A stretch of DNA of 64,000 bases. Source: JACPNO01 sp963825405 (GTDB lineage Bacteria > Acidobacteriota > Terriglobia > Bryobacterales > Bryobacteraceae). A program made the position numbers and the translations under genes. Within the stretch, counting starts at the first letter, position 1. Each line of letters starts with the position of its first letter. Below, one piece after another: positions 27,725 through 35,823 of this stretch. The DNA lies in contig CAWGTB010000005.1 in NCBI GenBank assembly GCA_963825405.1, forward strand, positions 310,001 to 374,000, in the 5' to 3' direction. The notes under the pieces were generated by a model. It searched no databases and was not told where the DNA came from. It saw nothing but the letters and a program-made list of their open reading frames with translations.

Positions 27725-28684
27725 TTACGCCGGCACGAACGGCCGCAGAAACTGGTGCGCAAGACGAAAGCCGGTTTTGTACTCTTCGCTGAAATCGTCT
27801 TCGCGATACGGCCAGCCGTACAGGTCATCTTCATGCTCGATGTTCATCGCTCCCTGGTACCCGGCATCCATCAGCACGGTGAAAAAGGCCGGCCAGTCGA
27901 TCGATCCCATGCCCGGCAGCCGGTAGCGCCACCACTGCTCATTGGCCAACGGATGGATTCCACTCTTGCGCAAGATGTGCCAGCGTATTTCGGTGTCCTT
28001 CAGGTGGACGTCGTAGATCTTGTCGATGAAATCCCTCGCGGTCTGGACTGGATCCATCATCTGCCAAAGCAGGTGGGACGGATCGTATTGCAGTCCCACG
28101 TACGGTGAATTCCCGAAAGCTTTGAACAGCGCCTCATATCCGGCGGGGCCGGTCGCGATATTTGGTCCGCCGGGCCAGGGCTCCCACAGAATGCGCACAT
28201 GATATTTTTCGCAAAGTGGGAAATATTTCTCGGTATAGACGCGGACGATTTCCGCCACCTGCTCGTCGAGCGGCCTGCCGGGCATGTTGCCGGAAGACGT
28301 ACCGACAAACGGTGCGCCCATCTTGCCGGCTATTTCGATCACTTTCCCGAAAGATGCGTTGATGCGGGCACGCGCGCCGGGATCGGGCGCAATATGATTA
28401 TTCAGCGCGCCGATCACGGAAAGATACAAACCGGAATCGCGCACGGTGGCTCTGGCCCGCTCGAGTTGCTCGTCGGTTACGATGTCGGGATCGAGCTTGG
28501 TTTTTGGATTCGCCCACAGTCCGATGCTGCTGAAACCTTCCTGCTTGGCGAATGCCACATTGCCGGTAGTGTACTTGCCCAGGATGCCGAGCTTGGGCTT
28601 CCAGGTGGCGTGCGGAGCGCGCTGCGCCTGCGCCGCAGCCGTTGCGGCCATCGAAATCAGAAGATTGCGCCGGGTCAGACTCAT
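27725..28684 (-). CDS. Exported sugar phosphate isomerase/epimerase-like TIM barrel
   Basis: 319 residues. The N-terminus MSLTRRNLLISMAATAAAQA is a twin-arginine-type signal (RRNLL), frequent in acidobacterial members. The rest matches the AP-endonuclease-2 TIM-barrel family: LYLSVIGALNNHIAPDP, VRILWEPWPGGPN, YVGLQYDPSHLLWQ, YDVHLKDTEIRW and AMNIEHEDD, where Glu, Asp, His and Glu are metal ligands. These enzymes epimerise or isomerise keto-sugars. Its 3' end touches that of the AAA gene (convergent); the amidohydrolase gene lies 9 bases upstream on the same strand. Confidence 0.82.
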   Translation of the reverse strand: MSLTRRNLLISMAATAAAQAQRAPHATWKPKLGILGKYTTGNVAFAKQEGFSSIGLWANPKTKLDPDIVTDEQLERARATVRDSGLYLSVIGALNNHIAPDPGARARINASFGKVIEIAGKMGAPFVGTSSGNMPGRPLDEQVAEIVRVYTEKYFPLCEKYHVRILWEPWPGGPNIATGPAGYEALFKAFGNSPYVGLQYDPSHLLWQMMDPVQTARDFIDKIYDVHLKDTEIRWHILRKSGIHPLANEQWWRYRLPGMGSIDWPAFFTVLMDAGYQGAMNIEHEDDLYGWPYREDDFSEEYKTGFRLAHQFLRPFVPA

Positions 28685-28693
28685 CCAGCTATC

Positions 28694-30295
28694 TTACTGC
28701 CGGTAGACGATCCGGCCATCGAAAACCGTCATCCATGCACGGCTGGCGGGAATCTGGGCGGGATCAATCTTGAAAAGATCGCCGGTGAGAACCACCATAT
28801 CGGCTAGCATTCCTGGCGCGATCGCACCTTTCGTCTTCTCCTCGAAAGAAGCATAGGCCGCCGCGGTGGTGTAGCCGTGGAGTGCCGTTTCCAGGGAGAC
28901 GCGCTGTTCCGGGAACCATCCGCCAGGCGGCTTGCCTTCAACGGTCTGGCGGGTGACGGCGGCATGAATGCCGAAAATGGGATCGAGGCTAATCGACGCC
29001 GGAAAATCGCTGCTGAACACCAGGCGCGCGCCGGCCTGCTGCAGGGTCTTCCACGCAAAGCCTCGGCTGGTGCGGTCCGGACCGATGGCGTTGCTCCAGA
29101 CGTCGGGCGTTTCCGGGTCGGCATGGATAGGCATCATGGAGGCCAGCACGCCGAGTTTAGCGAAGCGTGGAATATCGGCGGCCGCGACAGTTTCGATGTG
29201 CTCGATACGAAAGCGCGCGTCATGCGGGCCGTTGCGGCGGAGCGCTTCCTCGTAAGCATTGAGCGTCATGCGTACGGCGCGATCGCCGATGGCGTGGGTG
29301 AGAACCTGCCATCCTTCGCGATCGCTTTGCGCCACTATGTCGTTCAACTGCTCCTGGGAATAATTCGGCTTTCCGGACGTCGACGGCAAATCGCTGTACG
29401 CATCGAGCATAGCGGCGGTGTGGGTCTCGACAACACCGTCCATGAAAATCTTGATCGCGCTGGCGTGTAACAGTGGATCGCGGCGCGCCGGTTTCAAGTC
29501 GGCTTTCGATCCGACGGAAATGGCCATCGCGACGCGCAGGGTCAGCTCTTGGCGCAATTCCTCGTAAAGCGACAACTCGTCGCGGCTGCCGCTGGCGGTT
29601 TGAATGCTGGTGATGCCGAGGGACGAGGCCTCGTGAAGCTCCTGGCGCAGAGCGGCCAGCTTGCGTGCGCGCGACACTTCGGGAATTGTTTTGGAAGCCA
29701 GCGACATCGCGCCTTCCTTTACGACGCCGGTCGGTTCGCCGGTTGAATCGCGTACGATCTCACCGATCCCGGAAACTTGCGACGCGCGTGTGACCCCCGC
29801 AAGCTCCAGCGCCTTGCTATTGGCCCAGCCGGTGTGCCCGTCATAGGATCGCATCCACACGGGACGATCCTTCACCGCCGCGTCCAGTTGCTGGCGAGTA
29901 GGCAGGTTTCCGGGCAGGTACGAATATTCCCAACCGCCGCCTGTGATCCAGGAATCGTCGGGATGGGTACGCGCGAAATCGCGGATGCGCTGTTGCATGG
30001 CTGCAAGCGAGCGCGCGCCGTTGAGATCCACTTCGTAAACGCGCAAGGCAGTGCCCAGGAAATGAACGTGCGCGTCGTTGAATCCGGGCATTGCGAAGCG
30101 CCCGCCCAAGTCGATAACCTTGGTGCTCTTTCCGATCGACTTCGCAATTGCCTGGCTGGAGCCGACTTCACGAATGATGTTGCCCTGAATGGACACTGCC
30201 TCTGCCCAGGGCTGGTCGATGCGGCCGGTCCAGATGCGGCCGTTAGTAAGGACAAGATCGGCGTCGGCCAGGAATAGAAGCAAGCACCAGAGCAT
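28694..30295 (-). CDS. Secreted amidohydrolase (YtcJ-like, amidohydrolase 3 family)
   Basis: ATG 30295 starts a 533-residue protein with a short signal (MLWCLLLFLADADL). Family landmarks: PGFNDAHVHFLGTALR (metal His pair), HTGWANSKALELAG, AIKIFMDGVVETHTAAML, LTHAIGDRAVRMTLNAYE, RFRIEHIETV and FSSDFPASISLDP. It hydrolyses amide or related bonds with a mononuclear or binuclear metal site; natural substrates of this branch are mostly unknown. It is divergent from the SDR gene (35-base gap) and followed by the isomerase, with which it may form an operon. Confidence 0.85.
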   Translation of the reverse strand: MLWCLLLFLADADLVLTNGRIWTGRIDQPWAEAVSIQGNIIREVGSSQAIAKSIGKSTKVIDLGGRFAMPGFNDAHVHFLGTALRVYEVDLNGARSLAAMQQRIRDFARTHPDDSWITGGGWEYSYLPGNLPTRQQLDAAVKDRPVWMRSYDGHTGWANSKALELAGVTRASQVSGIGEIVRDSTGEPTGVVKEGAMSLASKTIPEVSRARKLAALRQELHEASSLGITSIQTASGSRDELSLYEELRQELTLRVAMAISVGSKADLKPARRDPLLHASAIKIFMDGVVETHTAAMLDAYSDLPSTSGKPNYSQEQLNDIVAQSDREGWQVLTHAIGDRAVRMTLNAYEEALRRNGPHDARFRIEHIETVAAADIPRFAKLGVLASMMPIHADPETPDVWSNAIGPDRTSRGFAWKTLQQAGARLVFSSDFPASISLDPIFGIHAAVTRQTVEGKPPGGWFPEQRVSLETALHGYTTAAAYASFEEKTKGAIAPGMLADMVVLTGDLFKIDPAQIPASRAWMTVFDGRIVYRQ

Positions 30296-30330
30296 GGGGA
30301 TAGTATGATTCAAGTTTCTAAGGAGGCCCA

Positions 30331-31128
30331 GTGACCAGCGTTTTCCGGGAGGACCTGCTGCGCGGCAAAGTCGCGCTAGTGACCGGCGGGGGTAGCGGCA
30401 TCTGCCGGCGCATTGCCGAGCGCTTCGCTGAACAAGGCGCCAAGGTGGCGCTCGTCGGCCGGACGCAAGCCAAGTTGGACGATGCCGCCGCAGCCATTCA
30501 AGCAGCGGGCGGCGAAGCGATGGGCGTAGCCGCCGACGTGCGTGATTATGCGGCCCTCGATCGCGCCATCCAGCAGACTCACGAACGTTTCGGCGAAATC
30601 GATATTCTGCTGTGCGGCGCAGCCGGCAATTTTCCCGCACCGGCGCTAGGCATGTCTGCCAACGGATTCAAAGCCGTCATCGATATCGACCTGCTGGGCA
30701 CATTCAACACGTGCCGCGCCGCTTACGAACACCTACGCAAGCCGGGCGCTTCAGTGGTGGCTATTTCCGCCGCACATGCGTTCCGGCCCACCGCCTGGCA
30801 AGCGCACGTATGCGCCGGCAAAGCGGGCGTCGATATTCTCATTAAGACGCTGGCGCTCGAATGGGGACCGCAAGTCCGACTCAACATCGTTACGCCCGGC
30901 CCTGTGGCCGACACCGAGGGCATGCGCCGCTTGAGCCCAACCGAAGAAATCAAGCAGCGCATTATCGAATCGATTCCGCTCAAGCGCTTTGCCACCAAGG
31001 ACGAGATCGCCGATCTTGCTCTATTCCTATGTTCGGACGCTGCGCAATACGTTACGGGCGGGGTTTTCGTGTGCGATGGTGGCTCGTCGCTTACCGGCGG
31101 TATGGCCCTGGCGCAACAGAATGGATGA
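30331..31128 (+). CDS. Short-chain dehydrogenase, 2,4-dienoyl-CoA reductase-like
   Basis: 265 residues from GTG 30331 (AAGGAGG 5 bases upstream). NADP-binding VALVTGGGSGICRRIAERF, with GRTQAKLD favouring NADP. The usual Tyr-x3-Lys is missing: the position reads WQAHVCAGKAGVDILIKTLALEWG, so Lys stays but Tyr is replaced. This is the known pattern of the peroxisomal DECR2-like branch, where catalysis does not use that Tyr. It probably reduces 2,4-dienoyl-CoA or a related enoyl-CoA during unsaturated fatty-acid breakdown. The Ser of the classic triad is also shifted (AISAAHAF). Confidence 0.82.
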   Translation: MTSVFREDLLRGKVALVTGGGSGICRRIAERFAEQGAKVALVGRTQAKLDDAAAAIQAAGGEAMGVAADVRDYAALDRAIQQTHERFGEIDILLCGAAGNFPAPALGMSANGFKAVIDIDLLGTFNTCRAAYEHLRKPGASVVAISAAHAFRPTAWQAHVCAGKAGVDILIKTLALEWGPQVRLNIVTPGPVADTEGMRRLSPTEEIKQRIIESIPLKRFATKDEIADLALFLCSDAAQYVTGGVFVCDGGSSLTGGMALAQQNG

Positions 31129-31143
31129 CGCGACTGGCGAGTG

Positions 31144-31779
31144 ATGCGTCCAGACCTCATCGCCGCTGCGCTGTTATTCGTTACAGGTTTGCGAGCACAA
31201 GACTTCGACAAGGCACTTGAAGCAAGAGTCGATGAGCTAGTGAAGGTTAATGGCAACGGTACGGATCAAAAGCTAAAGCAGCGCCTGATCCGCATAGGGA
31301 AGCGGGATCAGGCGGTGCGAAAACCGAAATATATTTCGGATACAGCGTCCAAGAGACTGGTTAGGGAGCAAGAGGAGACCGACGCCAAGCTGACTGCCGA
31401 ACTAAGGCGCATCGTCGCCAAAAAGGGCTGGCCAACAATTGTTTTGGTAGGCCTGTCTGCATCGGAAAATGCTAGTCTCATCCTGACGCATTCGCCCGAC
31501 CACGATTTCCAACGAAAGCTGATCCCCCAGTTGCAACAACTCGCCGAAGACGGCAGGATTCTGGGATCCAGCATCGCGGGGATCGTCGATAAGGTTCTGG
31601 TGTCTGAAGGCAAGCCCCAGCGTTTTGGCACGCAATTTAATTGGACAAATGGCCGGCTCGATATGCTTCCAGTGGAAAACCAGGAACATCTGGAAGAACG
31701 GCGCGCTCAATATCTCCTGCCACCCATGGCGGAGTACAGGAAAATGCTCTCGGACCTCTACCACGTCAAAATTGACTGA
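31144..31779 (+). CDS. Secreted DUF6624-like protein
   Basis: 211 residues with a signal peptide (PDLIAAALLFVTGLRAQ). The pattern GWPTIVLVGLSASENASLI, THSPDHDFQRKLIPQLQ, KPQRFGTQFNWTNGR and LPPMAEYRKMLSDLY matches the DUF6624 family as I remember it; function unknown. It could also start at GTG 31141. Base composition is less GC-rich than its neighbours. It lies 16 bases after the SDR gene and 43 bases before the MocR regulator. Confidence 0.6.
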   Translation: MRPDLIAAALLFVTGLRAQDFDKALEARVDELVKVNGNGTDQKLKQRLIRIGKRDQAVRKPKYISDTASKRLVREQEETDAKLTAELRRIVAKKGWPTIVLVGLSASENASLILTHSPDHDFQRKLIPQLQQLAEDGRILGSSIAGIVDKVLVSEGKPQRFGTQFNWTNGRLDMLPVENQEHLEERRAQYLLPPMAEYRKMLSDLYHVKID

Positions 31780-31821
31780 TTGGCTTGCCCCGAGCCAGTC
31801 CAATATGGTACGGTAGACACG

Positions 31822-33313
31822 ATGTTGCCAGCCCCGCGACTCGATACTGCCTCTGAAGTGCCGCTATACCGCCAGTTGCACGCGCACTTCACCGAGCTCA
31901 TCCGGTCCGGTTCGCTGAAAAAAGGCGAAAGGCTACCAGCCACTCGCGAATTGGCTGGCTCGCTTGGACTGAACCGGACTACTGTCTCCGCCGCCTACGA
32001 ACTGCTGGAATCCGAGGGGCTGATCAGCGGGCAGGTGGGACGCGGCAGCTTCGTCGCCGGATCGCAGGTGGAAATCTCGGCCGGTCTAGATTGGGACGAA
32101 TTGCTGGCTCCCCTGCTGGCCACTCCCCCATCGCCGCCGTCGGGTCAAACCGGCATCATCAGCTTCGCGTCTTCGCGGCCCGCTGCGGAATTGTTCCCGG
32201 TCGACGCTTTCCGCGTGAGCTGCGAAGAAGTGATGGCCAGCTCCGAATTCCCGGCGATTCTGCAGCTCGGCTCGCCGGCCGGCTACGAACCGCTGCGGCA
32301 GTATCTGCTCGAAACCGCGCGGCAGGAGGGCGTGGCGCGGGCGGGCGACGATCTGATCGTGACCAGCGGCTGCCAGCAGGCGCTCGACCTGGCGCGGCGC
32401 GTTCTGCTGCGGCCTCGCGACGCCGCCGGCGCTCGCGTGGGCCTCGAAGATCCGATTTATCCCGGCGTCAAGAATCTGTTCCTGGAAACTGGCGCCGAGA
32501 TTTCCGGCATCGCCGGTGGGTCCGGACGGCATGGAACCCGCACAACTGGAACGCGTGCTGGCGCGCGAGCGGCTGCGGCTGCTGGTGGTCAGCCCGAATT
32601 TCCAGAACCCCACTGGCGCCACGCTGCCGCTGGCCGCGCGCGAATCGATCATGCGCCAGACCCGGCAGGCCGGCACGGTGCTGATCGAAAACGATATTTA
32701 CAGCGAGCTGCGCTATGAGGGCGAATCGCTGCCCACCATCAAGCAGATGGACGAAAGCGGCGACACCATCCTGCTGCGCAGCTTTTCCAAAATCGCGTTT
32801 CCGGGACTGCGCGTGGGCTGGGCCATTGGACCGCGCCCCGTGATCGCGCGCATGATCGAAGCCAAGCAGCTTTCCGATCTGCATACCGACCAGTTAGCGC
32901 AGGCGGTGCTGCTGCGCTTCGTGCAATCGGGACGCCTGGAAACGCATCAGACCCACATGCTGCAAACCGGCGCCGAGCGCTTGAAAGCCGTGCTGGCGGC
33001 GTGCGAGCGCTATCTGCCGCGGGAGACGCGCTACACGCGTCCGCAGGGCGGAATGAATTTGTGGGTGCGCCTGCCCGAGCCGCTGGACGCCGCCGATTTG
33101 CTGGCGCGCGCGCATGAAGAGGGCGTGTCGTACCTGCCCGGCAAGTTCTTCGCGATTCATCGCCAGGAGCCGGGCGCGCTACGCCTGAGCTTTGCCGGCC
33201 TGGTGCCGGAGAAGATTGAGCAGGGTCTGCAAATTTTGGGACGTATATTTTCGGGCGAGCTCGAACGGATGCGCCGACAGCGCGCCGTCGAACCCGCCCC
33301 GGTCATGGTTTAA
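31822..33313 (+). CDS. pdxR: MocR-family regulator, probable PdxR, one frame break
   Basis: An N-terminal GntR winged helix (VPLYRQLHAHFTELIRSGSL, LPATRELAGSLGLNRTTVSAAYELL, GRGSFVAG) is fused to a class I aminotransferase domain with the PLP lysine in LLRSFSKIAFPGLRVGWAIG. Such MocR proteins sense PLP; PdxR activates pdxST and represses itself. Here pdxS starts 17 bases downstream on the same strand, which supports the call, though in studied PdxR systems the regulator is usually divergent. The frame breaks at ~32512-32516 (one extra base in CGCCGGTGGG). Corrected length is ~496 residues. Confidence 0.85.
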
Positions 33314-33330
33314 GTACAAGGAGAGGCTCT

Positions 33331-34217
33331 ATGTATATAGACGAAACATTTCGGGTAAAAGTTGGACTGGCGGAGATGTTAAAAGGCGGCGTCATTATGG
33401 ACGTCACCAATGCGGAGCAGGCGGAGATCGCCGAAAAGGCTGGCGCGACGGCAGTTATGGCGCTGGAACGCGTTCCTTCCGACATTCGCAAAGAGGGCGG
33501 CGTGGCGCGCATGGCGCCCATCTCCAAGATGCGGGAAATCATGAAGACGGTGAGCATCCCGGTGATGGCCAAGGCGCGCATCGGCCACTTCATGGAGGCG
33601 CGGATTCTGGAAGCGCTGGGCGTGGATTATATCGATGAGAGCGAAGTGCTCACGCCCGCCGATGAAGAGCACCACATCGACAAGCGCGATTTCAAGGTCC
33701 CCTTCGTGTGCGGCGCGCGCAATCTGGGTGAAGCGCTGCGGCGCATCGCCGAGGGCGCGGCCATGATTCGCACCAAGGGCGAGGCCGGCTCGGGCAATAT
33801 CGTCGAGGCCGTGCGCCACATGCGCACCATTCAGAAGGAAATGAAGCAGCTCACGGTGCTGGGCAAGGAAGAGCTGGTGGCGGAGTCCAAGAAGCTGCAA
33901 GCGCCGCTCGAACTGGTGGAATGGGTGGCGGAGCACGGCAAGCTGCCGGTGCCGAATTTCTCGGCAGGCGGAATTGCCACGCCGGCCGATGCCGCGCTGG
34001 TGATGCAACTGGGCGCCGAAGCGGTGTTCGTCGGCTCCGGCATCTTCAAATCGTCCGATCCCGAAGCGCGCGCCCGCGCCGTCGTGAAAGCCGCAACGTA
34101 CTTCAACGACCCGGTGAAGCTGCTCGAAGCCAGCGAAGACCTGGGCATGGGCATGGTTGGGCTGGATATTTCGAAGATTGCACGGAATCGGAGCTGTTGC
34201 AGACCCGAGGCTGGTAA
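33331..34217 (+). CDS. pdxS: Pyridoxal 5'-phosphate synthase subunit PdxS, frame break near the end
   Basis: About 295 residues. Highly conserved PdxS: KVGLAEMLKGGVIMDVTNAE, VMALERVPSDIRKEGGVARM, PVMAKARIGHF with the ribose-5-phosphate-binding Lys, FVCGARNLGEALRRI, and NFSAGGIATPADAALVMQLG. It builds PLP from ribose 5-phosphate, glyceraldehyde 3-phosphate and ammonia from PdxT. A single missing base at ~34178-34183 switches frame; with it restored the protein ends ESELLQTRGW, the normal C-terminus, at TAA 34215-34217. Confidence 0.95.
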
Positions 34218-34797
34218 GTGAAGAAAGTCGGCGTGCTCGCCTTGCAGGGCGATTTCGAAGCTCACGCCCGCGCGCTCGAACGTGCGGGCGCGCGGCCTGT
34301 CGAAGCACGCACCGCCGCCGACTTGCAGGATCTGGACGGCCTGGTGATCCCCGGCGGCGAGAGCACGACCATGCTCAAGCTGCTCAACCGGGAAAATATG
34401 GTGGAGCCGCTGGCGCAGTTTGGCCGCGAGCGCCCGATTTTTGGAACCTGCGCCGGCGCCATCCTCATGGCGTCGGAGGTCACCAGCCCGGCGCAGCAAA
34501 GCCTTCACCTGATGGACATCGCCGTCGAGCGCAATGCGTACGGACGGCAGATCGACAGCCGCGTCGCGCAGCTCTCGCCGGAAACTGAATTTGAAAAGCG
34601 CACCCATCCCGGCGAGCTCGAAGCCGTCTTCATTCGAGCGCCGATCATCCAGCGCGTCGGGCCCAGGCGTCCGCGTGCTGGCCACCTATCAGGGCGACCC
34701 GGTGCTGGTCGAACAGGGCAAGCACCTGGTCGCCACCTTTCATCCCGAGCTGACGCAGGACGCCCGGGTGCACGAGCTGTTTCTCGCTAAATTGTGA
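34218..34797 (+). CDS. pdxT: Pyridoxal 5'-phosphate synthase glutaminase PdxT, one frame break
   Basis: Starts at GTG 34218, directly after pdxS. Class I glutaminase: oxyanion motif PGGESTTMLKLL, nucleophile in IFGTCAGAILMAS, His-Glu in TFHPELTQD. It feeds ammonia to PdxS. The frame breaks at ~34661-34664 (GGGCCCAGG; one C too many), after which the C-terminus is in another frame ending at 34797. Corrected length is ~192 residues, normal. It overlaps the next gene by 4 bases. Confidence 0.93.
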
Positions 34798-35210
34798 GCG
34801 CTCCCCAACTGAAAAGGGTCATGTTCGTCTGCATCGGCAATTCCTGCCGCAGCCAGATGGCCGAGGGATTCGCCCGCGCCTACGGCCTGGATGTGATGGC
34901 CGCCGAAAGCTCCGGCCTGTCGCCGGCAACTGGGGTGGCCCGCGGCACAATCCGCACCATGGCGGAAAAGAACATCGATATCTCCGCCCATTCCCCCAAG
35001 GCCTTCGACCCGGCGCACGCCTCGGAATACGACGTCATCATCAACATGAGCGGCTTCGGTCTGTCAGGTGATGTTTTGGACCGGGAAAGAGACTGGGACG
35101 TTCTGGATCCTATTGGCCAATCTCCCGAGATTTACCGCCAGGTCTGCGATCAAATTGAAGTTCTGGTGATGGACCTGATCAACGAGTTGAGGCGCGAACG
35201 AAAGACGTAA
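34794..35210 (+). CDS. Low-molecular-weight phosphatase / ArsC-type arsenate reductase
   Basis: 138 residues from GTG 34794. P-loop VCIGNSCRSQMAEGFAR (C-x5-R) near the N-terminus and the general acid in WDVLDPIGQSPE. Sequence is closest to the thioredoxin-linked ArsC/LMW-PTP group. No second and third redox Cys typical of pI258 ArsC are present (no Cys pair around residue 80-90), so protein or small-molecule phosphatase activity is also possible. It overlaps pdxT by 4 bases and ends the pdx operon. Confidence 0.8.
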   Translation: MSAPQLKRVMFVCIGNSCRSQMAEGFARAYGLDVMAAESSGLSPATGVARGTIRTMAEKNIDISAHSPKAFDPAHASEYDVIINMSGFGLSGDVLDRERDWDVLDPIGQSPEIYRQVCDQIEVLVMDLINELRRERKT

Positions 35211-35261
35211 ACCGGTATTCAGGAGGGGTGAAGCGAAGAGTACCTTCAGGACCGACCCCAC

Positions 35262-35290
35262 TTGCGCCGGGTTGTGCCTTTTCGTAATAA
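35262..35290 (+). promoter_or_regulatory. Promoter of the small gene at 35339
   Basis: TTGCGC (35262-35267), 17-base spacer, TAATAA (35285-35290). Start near 35297 leaves a 40-base leader with AGGAGG at 35328-35333. Confidence 0.5.
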
Positions 35291-35338
35291 TACAGGCACA
35301 CGGTTGCAGAAGTTTAGTTGAGAACACAGGAGGCGTTT

Positions 35339-35674
35339 GTGCCCGCCGCTCCAAAGTCCGTATTGGTAGGTGCACTTTCGGCTTGCGCCGATGAGTTGCA
35401 GAAGCGTGAAGCACGGCGGTTCCTGCAGGGTCTGGCCATCGATGAGCTGCAGTACATTGCCGAATTCCTGGGCTCCTGCATTCTGGAATCTCAAGGCCAT
35501 TACACCAGCAGCCGCACGCAACTGGCGGAGGCTATCCGCCAATTCGACCGCTCCCGGCGAGCAGTTCCGGCAGCGGCCGGCGCGGTACAGGATCAGGAGC
35601 ACAAGATGATCCTGCTGCTGGAATATCTTTGCCGCAGCGGCCGCGCCAAGTTCTCGATGAGCGTGGGCGCCTGA
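35339..35674 (+). CDS. Small helical protein of unknown function
   Basis: 111 residues from GTG 35339, chosen because AGGAGG is 5 bases upstream; TTG 35318 would lie before this site. Mostly helical and charged: CADELQKREARRFLQGL, ELQYIAEFLGSCILES and DQEHKMILLLEYLCRSGR. No recognisable domain. It has its own promoter and precedes the tRNA gene. Codon use is like that of its neighbours, so I regard it as a real gene. Confidence 0.6.
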   Translation: MPAAPKSVLVGALSACADELQKREARRFLQGLAIDELQYIAEFLGSCILESQGHYTSSRTQLAEAIRQFDRSRRAVPAAAGAVQDQEHKMILLLEYLCRSGRAKFSMSVGA

Positions 35675-35724
35675 TCGTTTCTCAACGGCATCGCCAACCC
35701 GCGATGGTAAAATAGTTCAGCCAC

Positions 35725-35798
35725 TGGGACGTCGTCTAACGGTAAGACTGCAGACTCTGGATCTGCGTATCGGGGTTCGAATCCCTGCGTCCCAGCCA
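35725..35798 (+). tRNA. tRNA-Gln (CUG anticodon)
   Basis: 74 bases including encoded CCA. Acceptor TGGGACG pairs CGTCCCA (35788-35794) with discriminator G. D-arm GTCGTCTAACGGTAAGAC; anticodon loop CTCTGGA with anticodon CTG; T-arm GGGGTTCGAATCCC. TAAAAT at 35708-35713 is a likely -10. Charging probably needs the GatCAB route or GlnRS; gatB is in this window. Confidence 0.93.
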
Positions 35799-35823
35799 AA
35801 CATTTCTTAGCAGCCGGACTGTT

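Noticed and set aside
30296..30640. N-terminal extension of the amidohydrolase over the SDR gene
   Set aside because: It overlaps 300 bases of a well supported gene on the other strand and has no domain; ATG 30295 begins a signal-like sequence.
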